Origin: Micromonospora sp. HM5-17
Lineage (GTDB): Bacteria; Actinomycetota; Actinomycetes; Mycobacteriales; Micromonosporaceae
Assembly: GCF_003762835.1 (NCBI RefSeq)
Contig: NZ_RJWA01000004.1
Span: 248,001-312,000 of the forward strand
DNA: 64,000 nucleotides
Direction of reading: 5' to 3'
Shown: piece by piece, positions 43,648-52,718 of the stretch
Numbering within the stretch: the first letter of the stretch is position 1
How the letters are laid out: each line of letters begins with the position of its first letter
The notes under the pieces: generated by a model
What the model saw: only the letters and a program-made list of their open reading frames with translations
Databases searched by the model: none
What the model was told of the DNA's origin: nothing
Translations under genes and position numbers: made by a program

Positions 43648-44055
43648 GTGGCTCGTCGACGTATCCCCGCCCGACGACGACGTCGACCGACTCGTCTGCG
43701 ACGGCTCCCTTGCCCCGGCTGGCTAGAGTATCGAACGGTTCCGCTGGAGCGGGGAGATGGGGACAATTGGTGGACCGGCGCCGGCATCCTGGCGCTCGTT
43801 TTTCCCGCTGCCACGGTCGCCGCGGGCTACCAGGTGTTCGGCTATCCCGGCGTGCCCTGCGGCTTCCTCGTGGCGGGCGTCGTGACGTGGTACGTCGGGC
43901 GCCGGATCAACCGAGATCCCGACAACCCGCAGCGCTACCACAACACGCACACCTTCATGTCGATCCCGATGCGGTACTGGGCGCTTCTCTGGCTGTTCTT
44001 CACGACGTCGCAGGTCGTCTTGATGTCGCTCGGGAAGGCGGGTTGGCAGCAGTAG
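43648..44055 (+). CDS. Small membrane protein, start uncertain
   Basis: About 135 aa from GTG 43648; an earlier GTG at 43603 or 43552 is possible and the well-behaved part only begins near DNWWTGAGILALV (43765). Two hydrophobic segments are visible: GAGILALVFPAATVAAGYQVFGYPGVPCGFLVAGVVTWYVG (one or two helices) and YWALLWLFFTTSQVVLMSL, joined by RRINRDPDNPQRYHNTHTFMSIPM. No family recognised. The first 35 residues are Arg-rich and may not be translated. No ATG fits the frame. Confidence 0.5.
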   Translation: MARRRIPARRRRRPTRLRRLPCPGWLEYRTVPLERGDGDNWWTGAGILALVFPAATVAAGYQVFGYPGVPCGFLVAGVVTWYVGRRINRDPDNPQRYHNTHTFMSIPMRYWALLWLFFTTSQVVLMSLGKAGWQQ

Positions 44056-44115
44056 CGCGGTTCCCCGCGGCCGGCCGGGACGCGCGGCACACCGGGCATC
44101 GGCCGCGGCGTGGAC

Positions 44116-45276
44116 TCACCGGGGCCGCGACGGCCAGCCGGTGCGGCGCAGGATCTCGGCGGCGATCTCGTCCGCGGGCCGATCGTCCGTCTCCACCCAC
44201 AGATCGCCGACCCCGGCCAGGGCGTCGAGAACCCGCGCGGACCGAGCCGCAACCTCGTGCAGCCGCTCCCGTGATTGCCCGATCAGCTCGTCGCCGGCGA
44301 GGCCCCGCGTCGGGGTGAGACCCCGGCCGCGACGCGCGACCCGGTCGGCCAGTACCCGCGGGCTGGCGTGCAGCCGGCACAGCGTGATCCTGGCGGCGGG
44401 CAGCGCGGCGTGGTACGTCGGCACCTCCTCCGCCCGGTCGAGCGGGCCGACCGTGACCAGGCATTCCGCCCCGCTGGACCGGAACACCCGCCAGACCGCG
44501 GCGAGGTTGGCCGCCTTGAGCCGGTGGTTGCCCGGGTCGCCGGCCGGGACCGGGCGGAAGAAGCCGACCTGGTCGAGGTCCACGAACGCGGCGTTGACGC
44601 CGGCCACCCGGAGCCGCTGGTACACCTGCCAGCCGACGGTCGACTTGCCGACGGCGGCCGGCCCGCACAGCCAGAGAATCCGTCCGGGCGTGGGATCCGG
44701 CGCCGGAAACGTCGGGCTCGGTGCCTCGACGGATACCGCCGGATCAGGCCAGCCGGTGCGCGCCCGCACCTCGGCGACGACCTCGGCGATGGTGAGCCCG
44801 GTGGTGTCGAGGCACAGGTCGGTCGTGCCGGCGCGGTCGAGGGCGTCGGCGTACGCGAGTTCCGCGGCGAAGTCCGAGGTCGCGCCGGCGCGGGCCGCCA
44901 GCCGTCGGCGCAGCTCCGCCGGTTCGGCGCGTAGCCGGCAGGTGGTCAGCGCCGCATGGGGTACGTGCGACGCCTCCACTCCGCGAACCGGGTCGGTGAC
45001 GCCGGAAACGAGCACACACCGGGCACCGGCGTCCCGGAAGTTGGCCAGCACCGCGTCGAGCGCCCGAGTCTTGAGCCTGTGGCGGCCCGGGTCGGCGACC
45101 GGCTCGGGCGCCCAGTGGTGGGGCGTCGGCGGGGCGTAGCACATGCCGATCTGGTCGATGTCGACGTAGCCGGCGGGTACGCCCTCCCGGACGAGCTGGA
45201 CGAACAGCTCCCACGTGACCGTGGTCTTCCCGACTCCCGACGCTCCGTACACCCACAACACCGGCACCGCAGTCAC
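44116..45276 (-). CDS. Tandem-duplicated P-loop nucleoside-kinase-like protein
   Basis: 386 aa from the GTG at 45276; a longer in-frame extension to 45456 is Arg-rich and unlikely. Two homologous halves: Walker A 1 VYGASGVGKTTVTW (11-18) and Walker A 2 LCGPAAVGKSTVGW (205-212). Each is followed by the same signature: VDIDQIGM/VDLDQVGF, GRHRLKTRALDAVLANFRDAGARCVLV / GNHRLKAANLAAVWRVFRSSGAECLV, and an end motif RTGWP. The fold is that of adenylylsulfate-kinase/shikimate-kinase-like enzymes. Both P-loops look active. Substrate unknown. Confidence 0.75.
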   Translation of the reverse strand: MTAVPVLWVYGASGVGKTTVTWELFVQLVREGVPAGYVDIDQIGMCYAPPTPHHWAPEPVADPGRHRLKTRALDAVLANFRDAGARCVLVSGVTDPVRGVEASHVPHAALTTCRLRAEPAELRRRLAARAGATSDFAAELAYADALDRAGTTDLCLDTTGLTIAEVVAEVRARTGWPDPAVSVEAPSPTFPAPDPTPGRILWLCGPAAVGKSTVGWQVYQRLRVAGVNAAFVDLDQVGFFRPVPAGDPGNHRLKAANLAAVWRVFRSSGAECLVTVGPLDRAEEVPTYHAALPAARITLCRLHASPRVLADRVARRGRGLTPTRGLAGDELIGQSRERLHEVAARSARVLDALAGVGDLWVETDDRPADEIAAEILRRTGWPSRPR

Positions 45277-45581
45277 GGCGGCCAGTCTTCGGGATCGGGG
45301 CCCACGGGTCGAGCGATATTGGCCCGTGGTGGCCGAAGGGCATGTGGCACCGTCTCGGCGATCGCGTTCGACGGCCTGTCCCTGCGCCGATTCGACCAGC
45401 CGAAGGCCTGGGCGCACATCGTGCGGAGCTTCCTCGACGGGCGGTGGGGCGTTCACCCACGCCGTCGACGATCACCTGACGCACCGCCCCCGCGCCGGCC
45501 GGCGGCGGTGACTCAACCATATCGACGTAGCGGGAGTCCTCTATGCGTTCGGGCTGCATGCCAGACCGGTATGGAGGACTC
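45277..45581. other. Divergent intergenic region before the subtilase gene
   Basis: 305 bp. Plus-strand frames are Arg/Pro-rich shadows. CAACCATATCGACGTAGCGG (about 45515-45534) is the only AT-richer stretch and may hold the subtilase promoter; GGAGG at 45572-45576 is its ribosome-binding site. Nothing else seen. Confidence 0.4.
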
Positions 45582-48500
45582 ATGAAGGGAAGATCGACAC
45601 GATGGTGCGGCGGTCTGGTGATCGCCGTCCTTGCCGTTGCCGCCGGCGGGGTGGCCGGCCCGGCGAGCGGGGCACCTGGTCCGGTGGGTGGGTCGCCGGG
45701 CACGGCCGGCGGGCTCGATCGGGTCGGCGTCGAGTCGGTGTCGCGGGTGACGGGTCAGCCGTCCCGTTCGGTCACGTTGATTACTGGTGACCGGGTCACG
45801 GTGAGCCCGGATGGCGAGGCGTCGGTGCGGCCCGGCCCCGGCCGTACCGGCGTGTCCATGCACGTACGTCGCGAGGGTGGGCGCCTGCGCGTGGTGCCGG
45901 CGGATGCGGCGCCGTTGCTGCGGGCGGGTCGGCTGGACCCGCGGCTGTTCGACGTGACCGGCCTGCTCGAGTTCGGCTACGACGACCGCCGAGGCGACCT
46001 TCCGTTGATCTTTACGGCGGATGCCGGTGGTGCGGCTCGTGGCCGGACGCTGGCCCGGCAGGCCGGTGCCGAGGTGGTCCGGGAGTTGCCGGCGGTGGAC
46101 GGAGTCGCGGTCCGGGCAGCCAAGGCGGGGTTGGCCGACCTGTGGCGGGATGTGACCGGTGGGGTGGGAGCCAGCAGTCTGCGGGGCGGGGTGTCCCGGG
46201 TCTGGTTGGACGGTGTGCGGACGCTGACCCTGGAGCACAGCGTGCCGCAGATCGGTGCCCCCGCCGCCTGGCAGGACGGGTACGACGGCACCGGCGTCAC
46301 GGTCGCGGTGCTGGACACCGGGGTCGACGCCGACCATCCGGACCTCGCCGGCCAGGTGGTCGGTCAGGCCAACTTCACCGAGGAGGACGGCCGCGATCTG
46401 CACGGGCATGGTACGCACGTCGCCTCGACGATCGCCGGTACCGGTGCCGCCTCGGGTGGGCGGAATCGGGGCGTGGCACCGGGGGCGAAGCTGTTGAGCG
46501 GCAAGGTCTGCGATTCCGGAACCGGCTGCGCGGAGTCGTCGATCCTGGCGGGGATGCAGTGGGCCGCCGAGCAGGGCGCGACGGTGGTCAACATGAGTCT
46601 CGGCGGGTCGGACACCCCGGAGGTGGATCCTCTGGAGGAGGCGGTACAGGCTCTCACCGACGAGTACGGCACGCTGTTCGTCATCGCCGCCGGCAATGAC
46701 GAGGCGGAGGGCACGATCAACTCTCCGGGCAGCGCGGAGGCGGCGCTCACGGTGGGCGCGCTGGACCGGGACGGCAACCTCGCCGACTTCTCCAGCCGGG
46801 GGCCCCGGATCGGTGACGGTGGGCTGAAGCCCGACATCACCGCGCCGGGGGTGGATATCCGCGCGGCCCGTAGCGGGGATGCGTATCCGGGTGATCCGGA
46901 CCCGTACCTGGCGATGAGCGGCACTTCCATGGCGACTCCGCATGTGACGGGTGCGGCGGCGATTCTGGCTCAGCGGCATCCGCGGTGGCGGGCGGCGGCG
47001 TTGAAGGCGACCCTGATGGCGTCGGCGGTGCCGAACCCGGAGTTGGGGGTGTTCGCGCAGGGCGCCGGTCGGGTCGACGTGGCCCGGGCGATCCAGCAGA
47101 GCGTCGCGGCCGACCCGGCCAGCATCGGCTTTGGACGGCAGCTCTGGCCGCATGACGACGACACACCGGTGACGAAGACCGTCACGTACACGAACAGCGG
47201 AAGCGCGCCGGTGACGGTGGAGCTGTCGGTGCCGGCGACCGGGCCGGAGGGGGTGGCGGCGCCGGCCGGGATGTTCACGGTGAGCGCGTCCACGGTCACC
47301 GTGCCGGCCGGAGGTACCGCCACGGTGACTGTCACCGCGGACACCCGGGTGGCGGCTCCGGACGGCCGCTACACCGGCCGGCTGGTCGCCAGCGTCGACG
47401 GCACGCCGGTGGTGCAGACGCCGTTCGCGGTGGAGCGCGAGGTCGAGAGCTACGACGTCACCCTGACCCACCTGGACCGCACCGGAGCCGAGACGGCGTG
47501 GTACTTCACCGACCTCCTTCGGGACGAGGATCTCACCCCGTACTTCATCCCCGGACCGGACGCGACGGTGACCCTCCGGGTGCCCAGGGGACGCTACATC
47601 CTGTTGAGCACCGTTTACGAGCAGCGACAGGACGACGATTCCGGGAACCCGGCACCGAACGAGCTGAGCGTGCTGGCCCAACCCGTCGTGGACGTGACCG
47701 GCCCCACGCGCCTGACGGTCGACGCCCGCAGGGCCGCGCCGGTCTCCATCACCGTCTCCCGCCCCGACGCCGCGCGGGTCGTGGACGAGGTCTCGGTGGA
47801 GGTGGGCCGCGACGACGACGTGTTCCTCTACACCCAGTTTGGCGGGGAGGGCGACCGGATGTACTCCGGTCAACTCGGCGATGCCGGGCCGGTGGACGGC
47901 TTCGACAGCTGGGTGGCCAGCATCTGGGCGAAGGCCGACGCCGAGGTCGACAGCCCGTTCAGCCATCACCTGGCCTGGTTCCGTACGGGCAGTCTGTTCA
48001 CCGGCTTCACCCGCACCGTACGCGACTCCGAACTGGCCGTTGTCACGGCCCGGTACGCCCAGAACGCCGCCGGCCCGGGCGTCACAGCCGAGGCCGGCGC
48101 CTGGGCGACTCAGGCTGACGGCAGCCGCGTCGGCTGGTACATCCTGCTGCCGTTCACCCCGCCGCTCGAGCGCACCGAGTACTACAACACCGACGGCGGC
48201 ATCCGGTGGAACCATCGCTTCAACGAATGGGTCCCCGACGACGACATGGATCCGCTGATCTCGAGCTACCGCGCCGACGGGGTGCAGCACCGGCCCGGGG
48301 TGGTGACCCAGGTCCAGTGGAACCAGGGGGTCTTCGGTCCCACGTTCGCCGAACGCCGGAATCCCCTGGAGTGGGCCACCCGGCTCGGCGACGAGATCTC
48401 GGTCGGGTTGTGGATGTTCGGCGACGGCGCCGGCCGTTCCGGTTGGTCGGCGATCGAGTCGGCGTCGTTGACGCTGTACCGTAACGGCGTCAAGATCGGC

Positions 48501-48986
48501 GAGTTTGACGATCTCGAGGGGGACTTCGAGGTCCCGGCCGAGGCGGCGGACTACCGGATCGAGGCGACCGCGACCCGGGGCGCCCCGTTCTCCCTCTCCA
48601 CCAGGGTGGAGGCGGCCTGGACGTTCCGCTCCGGGCATGTGCCGGGCGAGACGCCGCACCGGCTGCCGCTGTCCACGGTCCGGTTCAGCCCACCGCTGGA
48701 CCAGACCAACACCGCTCCGGCCGGTCGGTGGTTCAGCATCCCGTTCTCCGTGCTGAGCCAGCCCGGATCCGACGCCGCCGGTATTCGATCAGTCGCCGTC
48801 GACGTCTCGTATGACGACGGCCGTACCTGGCACAGGGCCAGGGTGGTGGCGTCCGGTGGGACCGGACAGGTGCTGCTGCGCCACCCGGAACAGGCCGGCT
48901 TCGTCTCGCTCCGGGCCACCGCCACGGACCGGTCGGGCAACACCGTCCGGCAGACGGTCCTCCGGGCGTACGCGATCGCGCCGTGA
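45582..48986 (+). CDS. Large secreted S8 family (subtilisin-like) serine peptidase
   Basis: 1134 aa from ATG 45582 (GGAGG 5 nt upstream). Signal peptide (1-30). A propeptide-like region follows with RSVTLITGDRVTVSPDGEASV, as in actinomycete subtilases. Catalytic triad: D245 (VAVLDTGVDADHPDL), H276 (GHGTHVAST) and S449 (GTSMATPHVTGA), with the oxyanion Asn in IAAGNDEAEG. About 550 residues of beta-sandwich and Fn3-like modules follow. Likely an extracellular scavenging or processing protease. It stands alone, ended by a strong hairpin. Confidence 0.93.
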   Translation: MKGRSTRWCGGLVIAVLAVAAGGVAGPASGAPGPVGGSPGTAGGLDRVGVESVSRVTGQPSRSVTLITGDRVTVSPDGEASVRPGPGRTGVSMHVRREGGRLRVVPADAAPLLRAGRLDPRLFDVTGLLEFGYDDRRGDLPLIFTADAGGAARGRTLARQAGAEVVRELPAVDGVAVRAAKAGLADLWRDVTGGVGASSLRGGVSRVWLDGVRTLTLEHSVPQIGAPAAWQDGYDGTGVTVAVLDTGVDADHPDLAGQVVGQANFTEEDGRDLHGHGTHVASTIAGTGAASGGRNRGVAPGAKLLSGKVCDSGTGCAESSILAGMQWAAEQGATVVNMSLGGSDTPEVDPLEEAVQALTDEYGTLFVIAAGNDEAEGTINSPGSAEAALTVGALDRDGNLADFSSRGPRIGDGGLKPDITAPGVDIRAARSGDAYPGDPDPYLAMSGTSMATPHVTGAAAILAQRHPRWRAAALKATLMASAVPNPELGVFAQGAGRVDVARAIQQSVAADPASIGFGRQLWPHDDDTPVTKTVTYTNSGSAPVTVELSVPATGPEGVAAPAGMFTVSASTVTVPAGGTATVTVTADTRVAAPDGRYTGRLVASVDGTPVVQTPFAVEREVESYDVTLTHLDRTGAETAWYFTDLLRDEDLTPYFIPGPDATVTLRVPRGRYILLSTVYEQRQDDDSGNPAPNELSVLAQPVVDVTGPTRLTVDARRAAPVSITVSRPDAARVVDEVSVEVGRDDDVFLYTQFGGEGDRMYSGQLGDAGPVDGFDSWVASIWAKADAEVDSPFSHHLAWFRTGSLFTGFTRTVRDSELAVVTARYAQNAAGPGVTAEAGAWATQADGSRVGWYILLPFTPPLERTEYYNTDGGIRWNHRFNEWVPDDDMDPLISSYRADGVQHRPGVVTQVQWNQGVFGPTFAERRNPLEWATRLGDEISVGLWMFGDGAGRSGWSAIESASLTLYRNGVKIGEFDDLEGDFEVPAEAADYRIEATATRGAPFSLSTRVEAAWTFRSGHVPGETPHRLPLSTVRFSPPLDQTNTAPAGRWFSIPFSVLSQPGSDAAGIRSVAVDVSYDDGRTWHRARVVASGGTGQVLLRHPEQAGFVSLRATATDRSGNTVRQTVLRAYAIAP

Positions 48987-49015
48987 CGCCGTAGCGCCGA
49001 GCGGCCCCGTGGTTC

Positions 49016-49048
49016 GGTGGGACCGGCGCGCCCCGCGCCGGTCCCACC
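49016..49048 (+). terminator. Hairpin after the subtilase gene
   Basis: Perfect 15-bp stem (GGTGGGACCGGCGCG variant at 49016-49030, complement at 49034-49048), loop CCC, 29 nt past the stop. Separates the subtilase from the EACC1-caspase unit. Confidence 0.8.
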
Positions 49049-49198
49049 CTTCGCGGTGGCGGCGTGGGCCGGGACGGACGACTTTGCCCGCCGTCCTGGC
49101 CACCGGCCTGCCGGGTCCGCCTCTGTCCTGTCGACCGGCTGGGACACGGTGACGGAAACCCGACAGCCGATTACTCGCCGTAACTTCACAATTACTCT

Positions 49199-49642
49199 AT
49201 GAATAGCGGCGCCCTCACCCTGGTGATCACCGGGCCGGTCCCCGGCAGCGAACGCGGCGACGCGGAGGCCGCGATGGCGCTGCTCACGGAGTTGCACGCC
49301 CGGACGATCCTGAACGTCGACCGGCCCGGTGCCGACGACCACCGCGGGGTGGAGGGGAGCGCCGGGCTGCCGGGTTCCGGCGGGTCGGCCGGCCGTAAGG
49401 GACTCGCGCTCGGGCCATTGGCCGAACTGGTGGTCACCGGCCTCTTCTCCGCCACCACCGTCACCGCGTTGGCGCAGGTCATCGTCGCCTTCGTTCAGCG
49501 TGGGGCGGCTCGCCGCATCACGCTGCGGGACGGTGGCCGCACCCTGACCATCAGCGACCCCGACGAGGAGACCGAGCGAATGGTGGTGGAGTGGCTGGGC
49601 GTACCGCCGATTCGGAACGGCGTCGGGTCCGGTGCGGATTAG
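49199..49642 (+). CDS. EACC1-type effector-associated small protein
   Basis: 147 aa from ATG 49199, with an AT-rich upstream (TAACTTCACAATTACTCT) and no ribosome-binding site, so possibly leaderless. Layout: a short beta-rich N-terminus, a Gly/Ser/Ala loop (50-68), one amphipathic or membrane helix (LALGPLAELVVTGLFSATTVTALAQVIVAFVQR) and a C-terminal RRITLRDGGRTLTISDPDEETERMVVEWL hairpin and helix. This matches, from memory, the effector-associated constant component EACC1 found beside caspases and proteases in predicted NTP-dependent conflict systems. It overlaps the caspase gene by 11 nt, implying strict co-expression. Confidence 0.75.
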   Translation: MNSGALTLVITGPVPGSERGDAEAAMALLTELHARTILNVDRPGADDHRGVEGSAGLPGSGGSAGRKGLALGPLAELVVTGLFSATTVTALAQVIVAFVQRGAARRITLRDGGRTLTISDPDEETERMVVEWLGVPPIRNGVGSGAD

Positions 49643-51995
49643 CCCGCCCGCCGGCCGCTACGCGCTGCTCGTCGCCGTCGGCGCGTACGACGACCCGTCG
49701 TTGGACCAGCTCCGGGCACCGGAACAGGACGTGGAACGGCTGGCGGCGGTGCTGGAGGATCCGGCGGTCGGCAACTTCACCGTCCGTACCCTCTCCGACG
49801 CGCCCGACCACGAGGTGAGATGGGAGATCGAGGACCTGCTCGCCGACCGCGTCAACGACGACCTGGTGCTGCTCTACTTCTCCTGCCACGGCATCGTGGA
49901 CCCGTTCCACCGGCTCTACTTCGCGGCCAGCAACACGGTCCGGACCCGACCGGCCAGCACCGCCATCTCCCGCTCCTTCGTCAACGAGCAGCTCGAGGCG
50001 TGCCGGGCCGCCGCCAAGGTCCTGGTCCTGGACTGCTGCTTCGCCGGGGCGTTCGCCGAGGGTTTCAAGGGCAACGGACAGGGCGCGCTCGACGGTCAGA
50101 TCGGCCGCGGGTACGTGGTGATGAGTGCCTGCGACAGCTACGAGTACGCCTTCGAGTCCGACGGCCTGGTCGAGTCGGCGCCCCGCGGCTCCATCTTCAC
50201 CGACGTCCTGCTCGAGGGGCTGGCCACCGGCGGCGCCGACCTGGACGGCGACGGCCGGATCGGCGTCGACGAGCTGTTCCGGTACGTCCACGACGGCGTG
50301 GTGCGGCGCCGGCCGGACCAGAAGCCGAAGTGGAGCGCCTACAACGCGGAGCCACACATCTACCTCGCCACCGTTCCGGTGACCGTGGCCGCCGTCGCCG
50401 GCTCCGGTGGCGCTGGCCCGGACCGGGCGACCAAGGCCGCGGCCGGCGCCGCGCCCCGGCCCACGACGTACAACCGGCACCAGGCGATCGTCGCCCGCGG
50501 GTTCCGGGCCGGTGCCGACCTGGTACGCCGGACCTTCGGTCCGCTCGGGCGGCGGGTGCTGGTGGAGGACGCCGCCGGGACGTACCACGAACTGGGGGAC
50601 GCCAGCAGCGTCGTCCGGCACTTCACCGCGTACGACACGCGGGACGCGATCGGCGCCGGCTACGTCCGCGAGCTGGTGCAGGGGGTACGGCACCAGGTCG
50701 GCGACGGGGCCACCACCACCGTCGTCCTGGCCCAGGCCATGATGGACGGCGCCTCGGCGGCGCTACGGGCCGGGGCCAATCCCGTCGCGCTCTGCCGGGG
50801 GATCGAGGCCGCCGCCCACGCCGTCCTCACCGAACTGGCCGACCTCGCGGTTCCGGTCGAGACCAAGGAGCAGCTCCGGATGGTCGCGACCATCGCCTCC
50901 GGTGACGAGGTGGTCGGCGACCTGCTCGCCAGTGCGATGGAACGGGTCGGCAAGGACGGAGTGGTGATCGTCGAGGAGAGCAACCTCTTCGGGCTCGAAC
51001 TCGAGCTCACCCAGGGGATGCGGGTGCCGGCCGGATACGTCTCGCCGTACTTCGTGACCGATCCCGACGGCGCCGAGGCGGTGCTCGACGATCCGGCGGT
51101 CCTCGTCGTCGACCGGCGCCTGGCGCTCGGCGCGGAGGTGCAGCCCTTCCTCGACGTGGCCGGGCAGCAGGGGCGTCCGCTGGCCGTCTTCGCGCAGGAC
51201 GTCCGGGATGCCGCGCTGACCGCGCTGATCGGGGGCCGGAGGCGGGACGCCCGTGCCTCGGTCGCGGTCCGGCTGCCGGGGCCGGATCCGCGGTGGCAGG
51301 CCCTGATGGCGGACCTGGCGCTGCTCACCGGGGCGACCGTGGTGGGGGCGACGGACGGCGGCCTCGACGCCGCCGGGGCCACGGTGCTCGGCGGGGCCCG
51401 GAGGGTGATCACGACCCGCCGGGACACCACCCTGGTCGACGGGGCCGGCGATCCGGAGCTGATCCGCCAGCGGGTCCGGCGGCTCCGGGAGGAGGTGGAG
51501 CGCCAGCAGCCCGGCCCGGAGCGGGAGGCGCTGCGGGAACGGCTGGCCCGGCTCGCCGGCGGAGTGGCGGTGATTCGGGTGGGCGAGTCGCCCGGGGGAC
51601 AGCTCAAGCGGCGCCGGCGCCAGATCGACGACGCGGTGCGGAACGTGAAGGCGGCGGTCGAGTGGGGCGTGGTGCCCGGCGGTGGCGCCGCGTTGATCAC
51701 CGTGGCCGGCCGGATCGGTGGCCGGGCCCCACGGGGCGGTGACGAGGCGCTCGGGTACGCGGTGGTGGTCGACGCGCTGGTCGCGCCGTACGAGGAGCTG
51801 ATGCGCAACGCGGGACGCGACCCGCTGGCCGGGCCGGCCGACCTGCGCCGTCGTGGCCCCGAGGTCACCTTCGACGTGGTCTCCGGGACGTACGTCACCG
51901 CGCTGGACGCGGGGATCGTCGACGCGGTCGCCACGCTGCGGCAGGCGGTCACCGCGGCGGCCGGAGTCGCGACCCGGTACCTGATGCTCGGCTGA
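49632..51995 (+). CDS. Caspase-like protease fused to GroEL-type chaperonin
   Basis: 787 aa, GTG start inside the EACC1 gene. Residues 1-250 are a caspase/C14 domain: H86 in VLLYFSCHGIVD and C136 in VLVLDCCFAGAF form the dyad, and D203-E214 (DLDGDGRIGVDE) is an EF-hand-like calcium loop. A 30-residue linker leads to a chaperonin from about 280 to 787: TFGPLGRRVLVEDAAG, GDGATTTVVLAQAMM, GYVSPYFV, LTGATVVG, LAGGVAVIRVGE and AAVEWGVVPGGGAALI. The GroEL ATPase residues D52, D87 and D398 correspond to D323, D358 and D667. I cannot place this fusion in a described family. Predicted role: an ATP-gated, misfolding- or infection-sensing death protease. Confidence 0.88.
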   Translation: MRISPPAGRYALLVAVGAYDDPSLDQLRAPEQDVERLAAVLEDPAVGNFTVRTLSDAPDHEVRWEIEDLLADRVNDDLVLLYFSCHGIVDPFHRLYFAASNTVRTRPASTAISRSFVNEQLEACRAAAKVLVLDCCFAGAFAEGFKGNGQGALDGQIGRGYVVMSACDSYEYAFESDGLVESAPRGSIFTDVLLEGLATGGADLDGDGRIGVDELFRYVHDGVVRRRPDQKPKWSAYNAEPHIYLATVPVTVAAVAGSGGAGPDRATKAAAGAAPRPTTYNRHQAIVARGFRAGADLVRRTFGPLGRRVLVEDAAGTYHELGDASSVVRHFTAYDTRDAIGAGYVRELVQGVRHQVGDGATTTVVLAQAMMDGASAALRAGANPVALCRGIEAAAHAVLTELADLAVPVETKEQLRMVATIASGDEVVGDLLASAMERVGKDGVVIVEESNLFGLELELTQGMRVPAGYVSPYFVTDPDGAEAVLDDPAVLVVDRRLALGAEVQPFLDVAGQQGRPLAVFAQDVRDAALTALIGGRRRDARASVAVRLPGPDPRWQALMADLALLTGATVVGATDGGLDAAGATVLGGARRVITTRRDTTLVDGAGDPELIRQRVRRLREEVERQQPGPEREALRERLARLAGGVAVIRVGESPGGQLKRRRRQIDDAVRNVKAAVEWGVVPGGGAALITVAGRIGGRAPRGGDEALGYAVVVDALVAPYEELMRNAGRDPLAGPADLRRRGPEVTFDVVSGTYVTALDAGIVDAVATLRQAVTAAAGVATRYLMLG

Positions 51996-52150
51996 GCACC
52001 GGCCACCCGGTCGGGCTTGGCCGCGCGCGGGTTGGCCGGCTGGTCGGGGTTTGGCTGGTTGGAGGCCGGCTGGCCGGGCAGGGCGGCTGGCTGGAGGGGC
52101 GGCTGGCCGGGCAGGCCGGCCCATGGTGGCGGGCCGGCGGGTGGCCGGCA
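51996..52150. repeat. GGCTGGCCGGGCAG-type degenerate repeats
   Basis: Short direct repeats of GGCCGGCTGG/GGCTGGCCGGGCAGG-like units between convergent genes. No ORF and no clean hairpin; a low-complexity spacer. Confidence 0.5.
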
Positions 52151-52187
52151 TCGGGACGCGCCCGACACCGGCCACCAGCCCGTGCTG

Positions 52188-52718
52188 CTACGTGGTGCCG
52201 CCGACGTGCAGCAGGTCAGCGAGGCGCGCCGCGACCGGTCCCGCCTCCAGGTGCAGCCAGGAGGCGTTGAGCTGGTCGTCGCCGAGGACGGCGAGCAGGA
52301 TCGCATCCGTGACGCCGTACACGACGAAGTACCCCTGCTCACTGTGGACCGTGAGTTCGCGGATGGGCCCCTGTTGAAGGGTCAGCCCGCACTGCCGACC
52401 GAGCCCGTACGTTGTCGCGGCGAGCACGGCGAGGTCCCGGGGTTCGGGCCCGTAGGCGATGTCGTGGCTGATCAGACGGCCGTCCACGTCGGCCAGGACC
52501 CCGCCGCGGACGCCGGGCACCCGGTCCCGCAGCGAGGAGAGTTCGGCCTGGACGGCGGACTGGCCCTCCGCCGGCACGCTCGACTGCGCGGCGAGGGCCT
52601 CCTCGGGGATGTTCTCTTCGCCGCCGCTGTCGAGGCGGGCACCGGGGCTGCGCCGAGGCAGCGGGTCGACGGTCAGGCCCGGTGCGGGCCGTCGGAACTG
52701 GGTCATGGGGGTCGTCAT
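52188..52718 (-). CDS. Roadblock/LC7 domain protein
   Basis: 176 aa from ATG 52718 or 172 aa from the ATG at 52706 (AGGGG upstream fits either). N-terminal 55 residues are disordered; the roadblock domain follows (VQAELSSLRDRVPGVRGGVLADVDGRLISHDIAYGPEPRDLAVLAATTYGLGRQCGLTLQQGPIRELTVHSEQGYFVVYGV). Such proteins regulate small Ras-like GTPases in actinomycete conservons. No kinase, DUF742 or GTPase partner is adjacent, so it is an orphan. It is convergent with the caspase-chaperonin gene. Confidence 0.8.
   Translation of the reverse strand: MTTPMTQFRRPAPGLTVDPLPRRSPGARLDSGGEENIPEEALAAQSSVPAEGQSAVQAELSSLRDRVPGVRGGVLADVDGRLISHDIAYGPEPRDLAVLAATTYGLGRQCGLTLQQGPIRELTVHSEQGYFVVYGVTDAILLAVLGDDQLNASWLHLEAGPVAARLADLLHVGGTT

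Noticed and set aside
45513-48659. 1048-aa minus-strand frame opposite the subtilase
   Set aside because: No domain and Arg/Gly/Pro-biased; the plus-strand frame has an intact catalytic triad and signal peptide.
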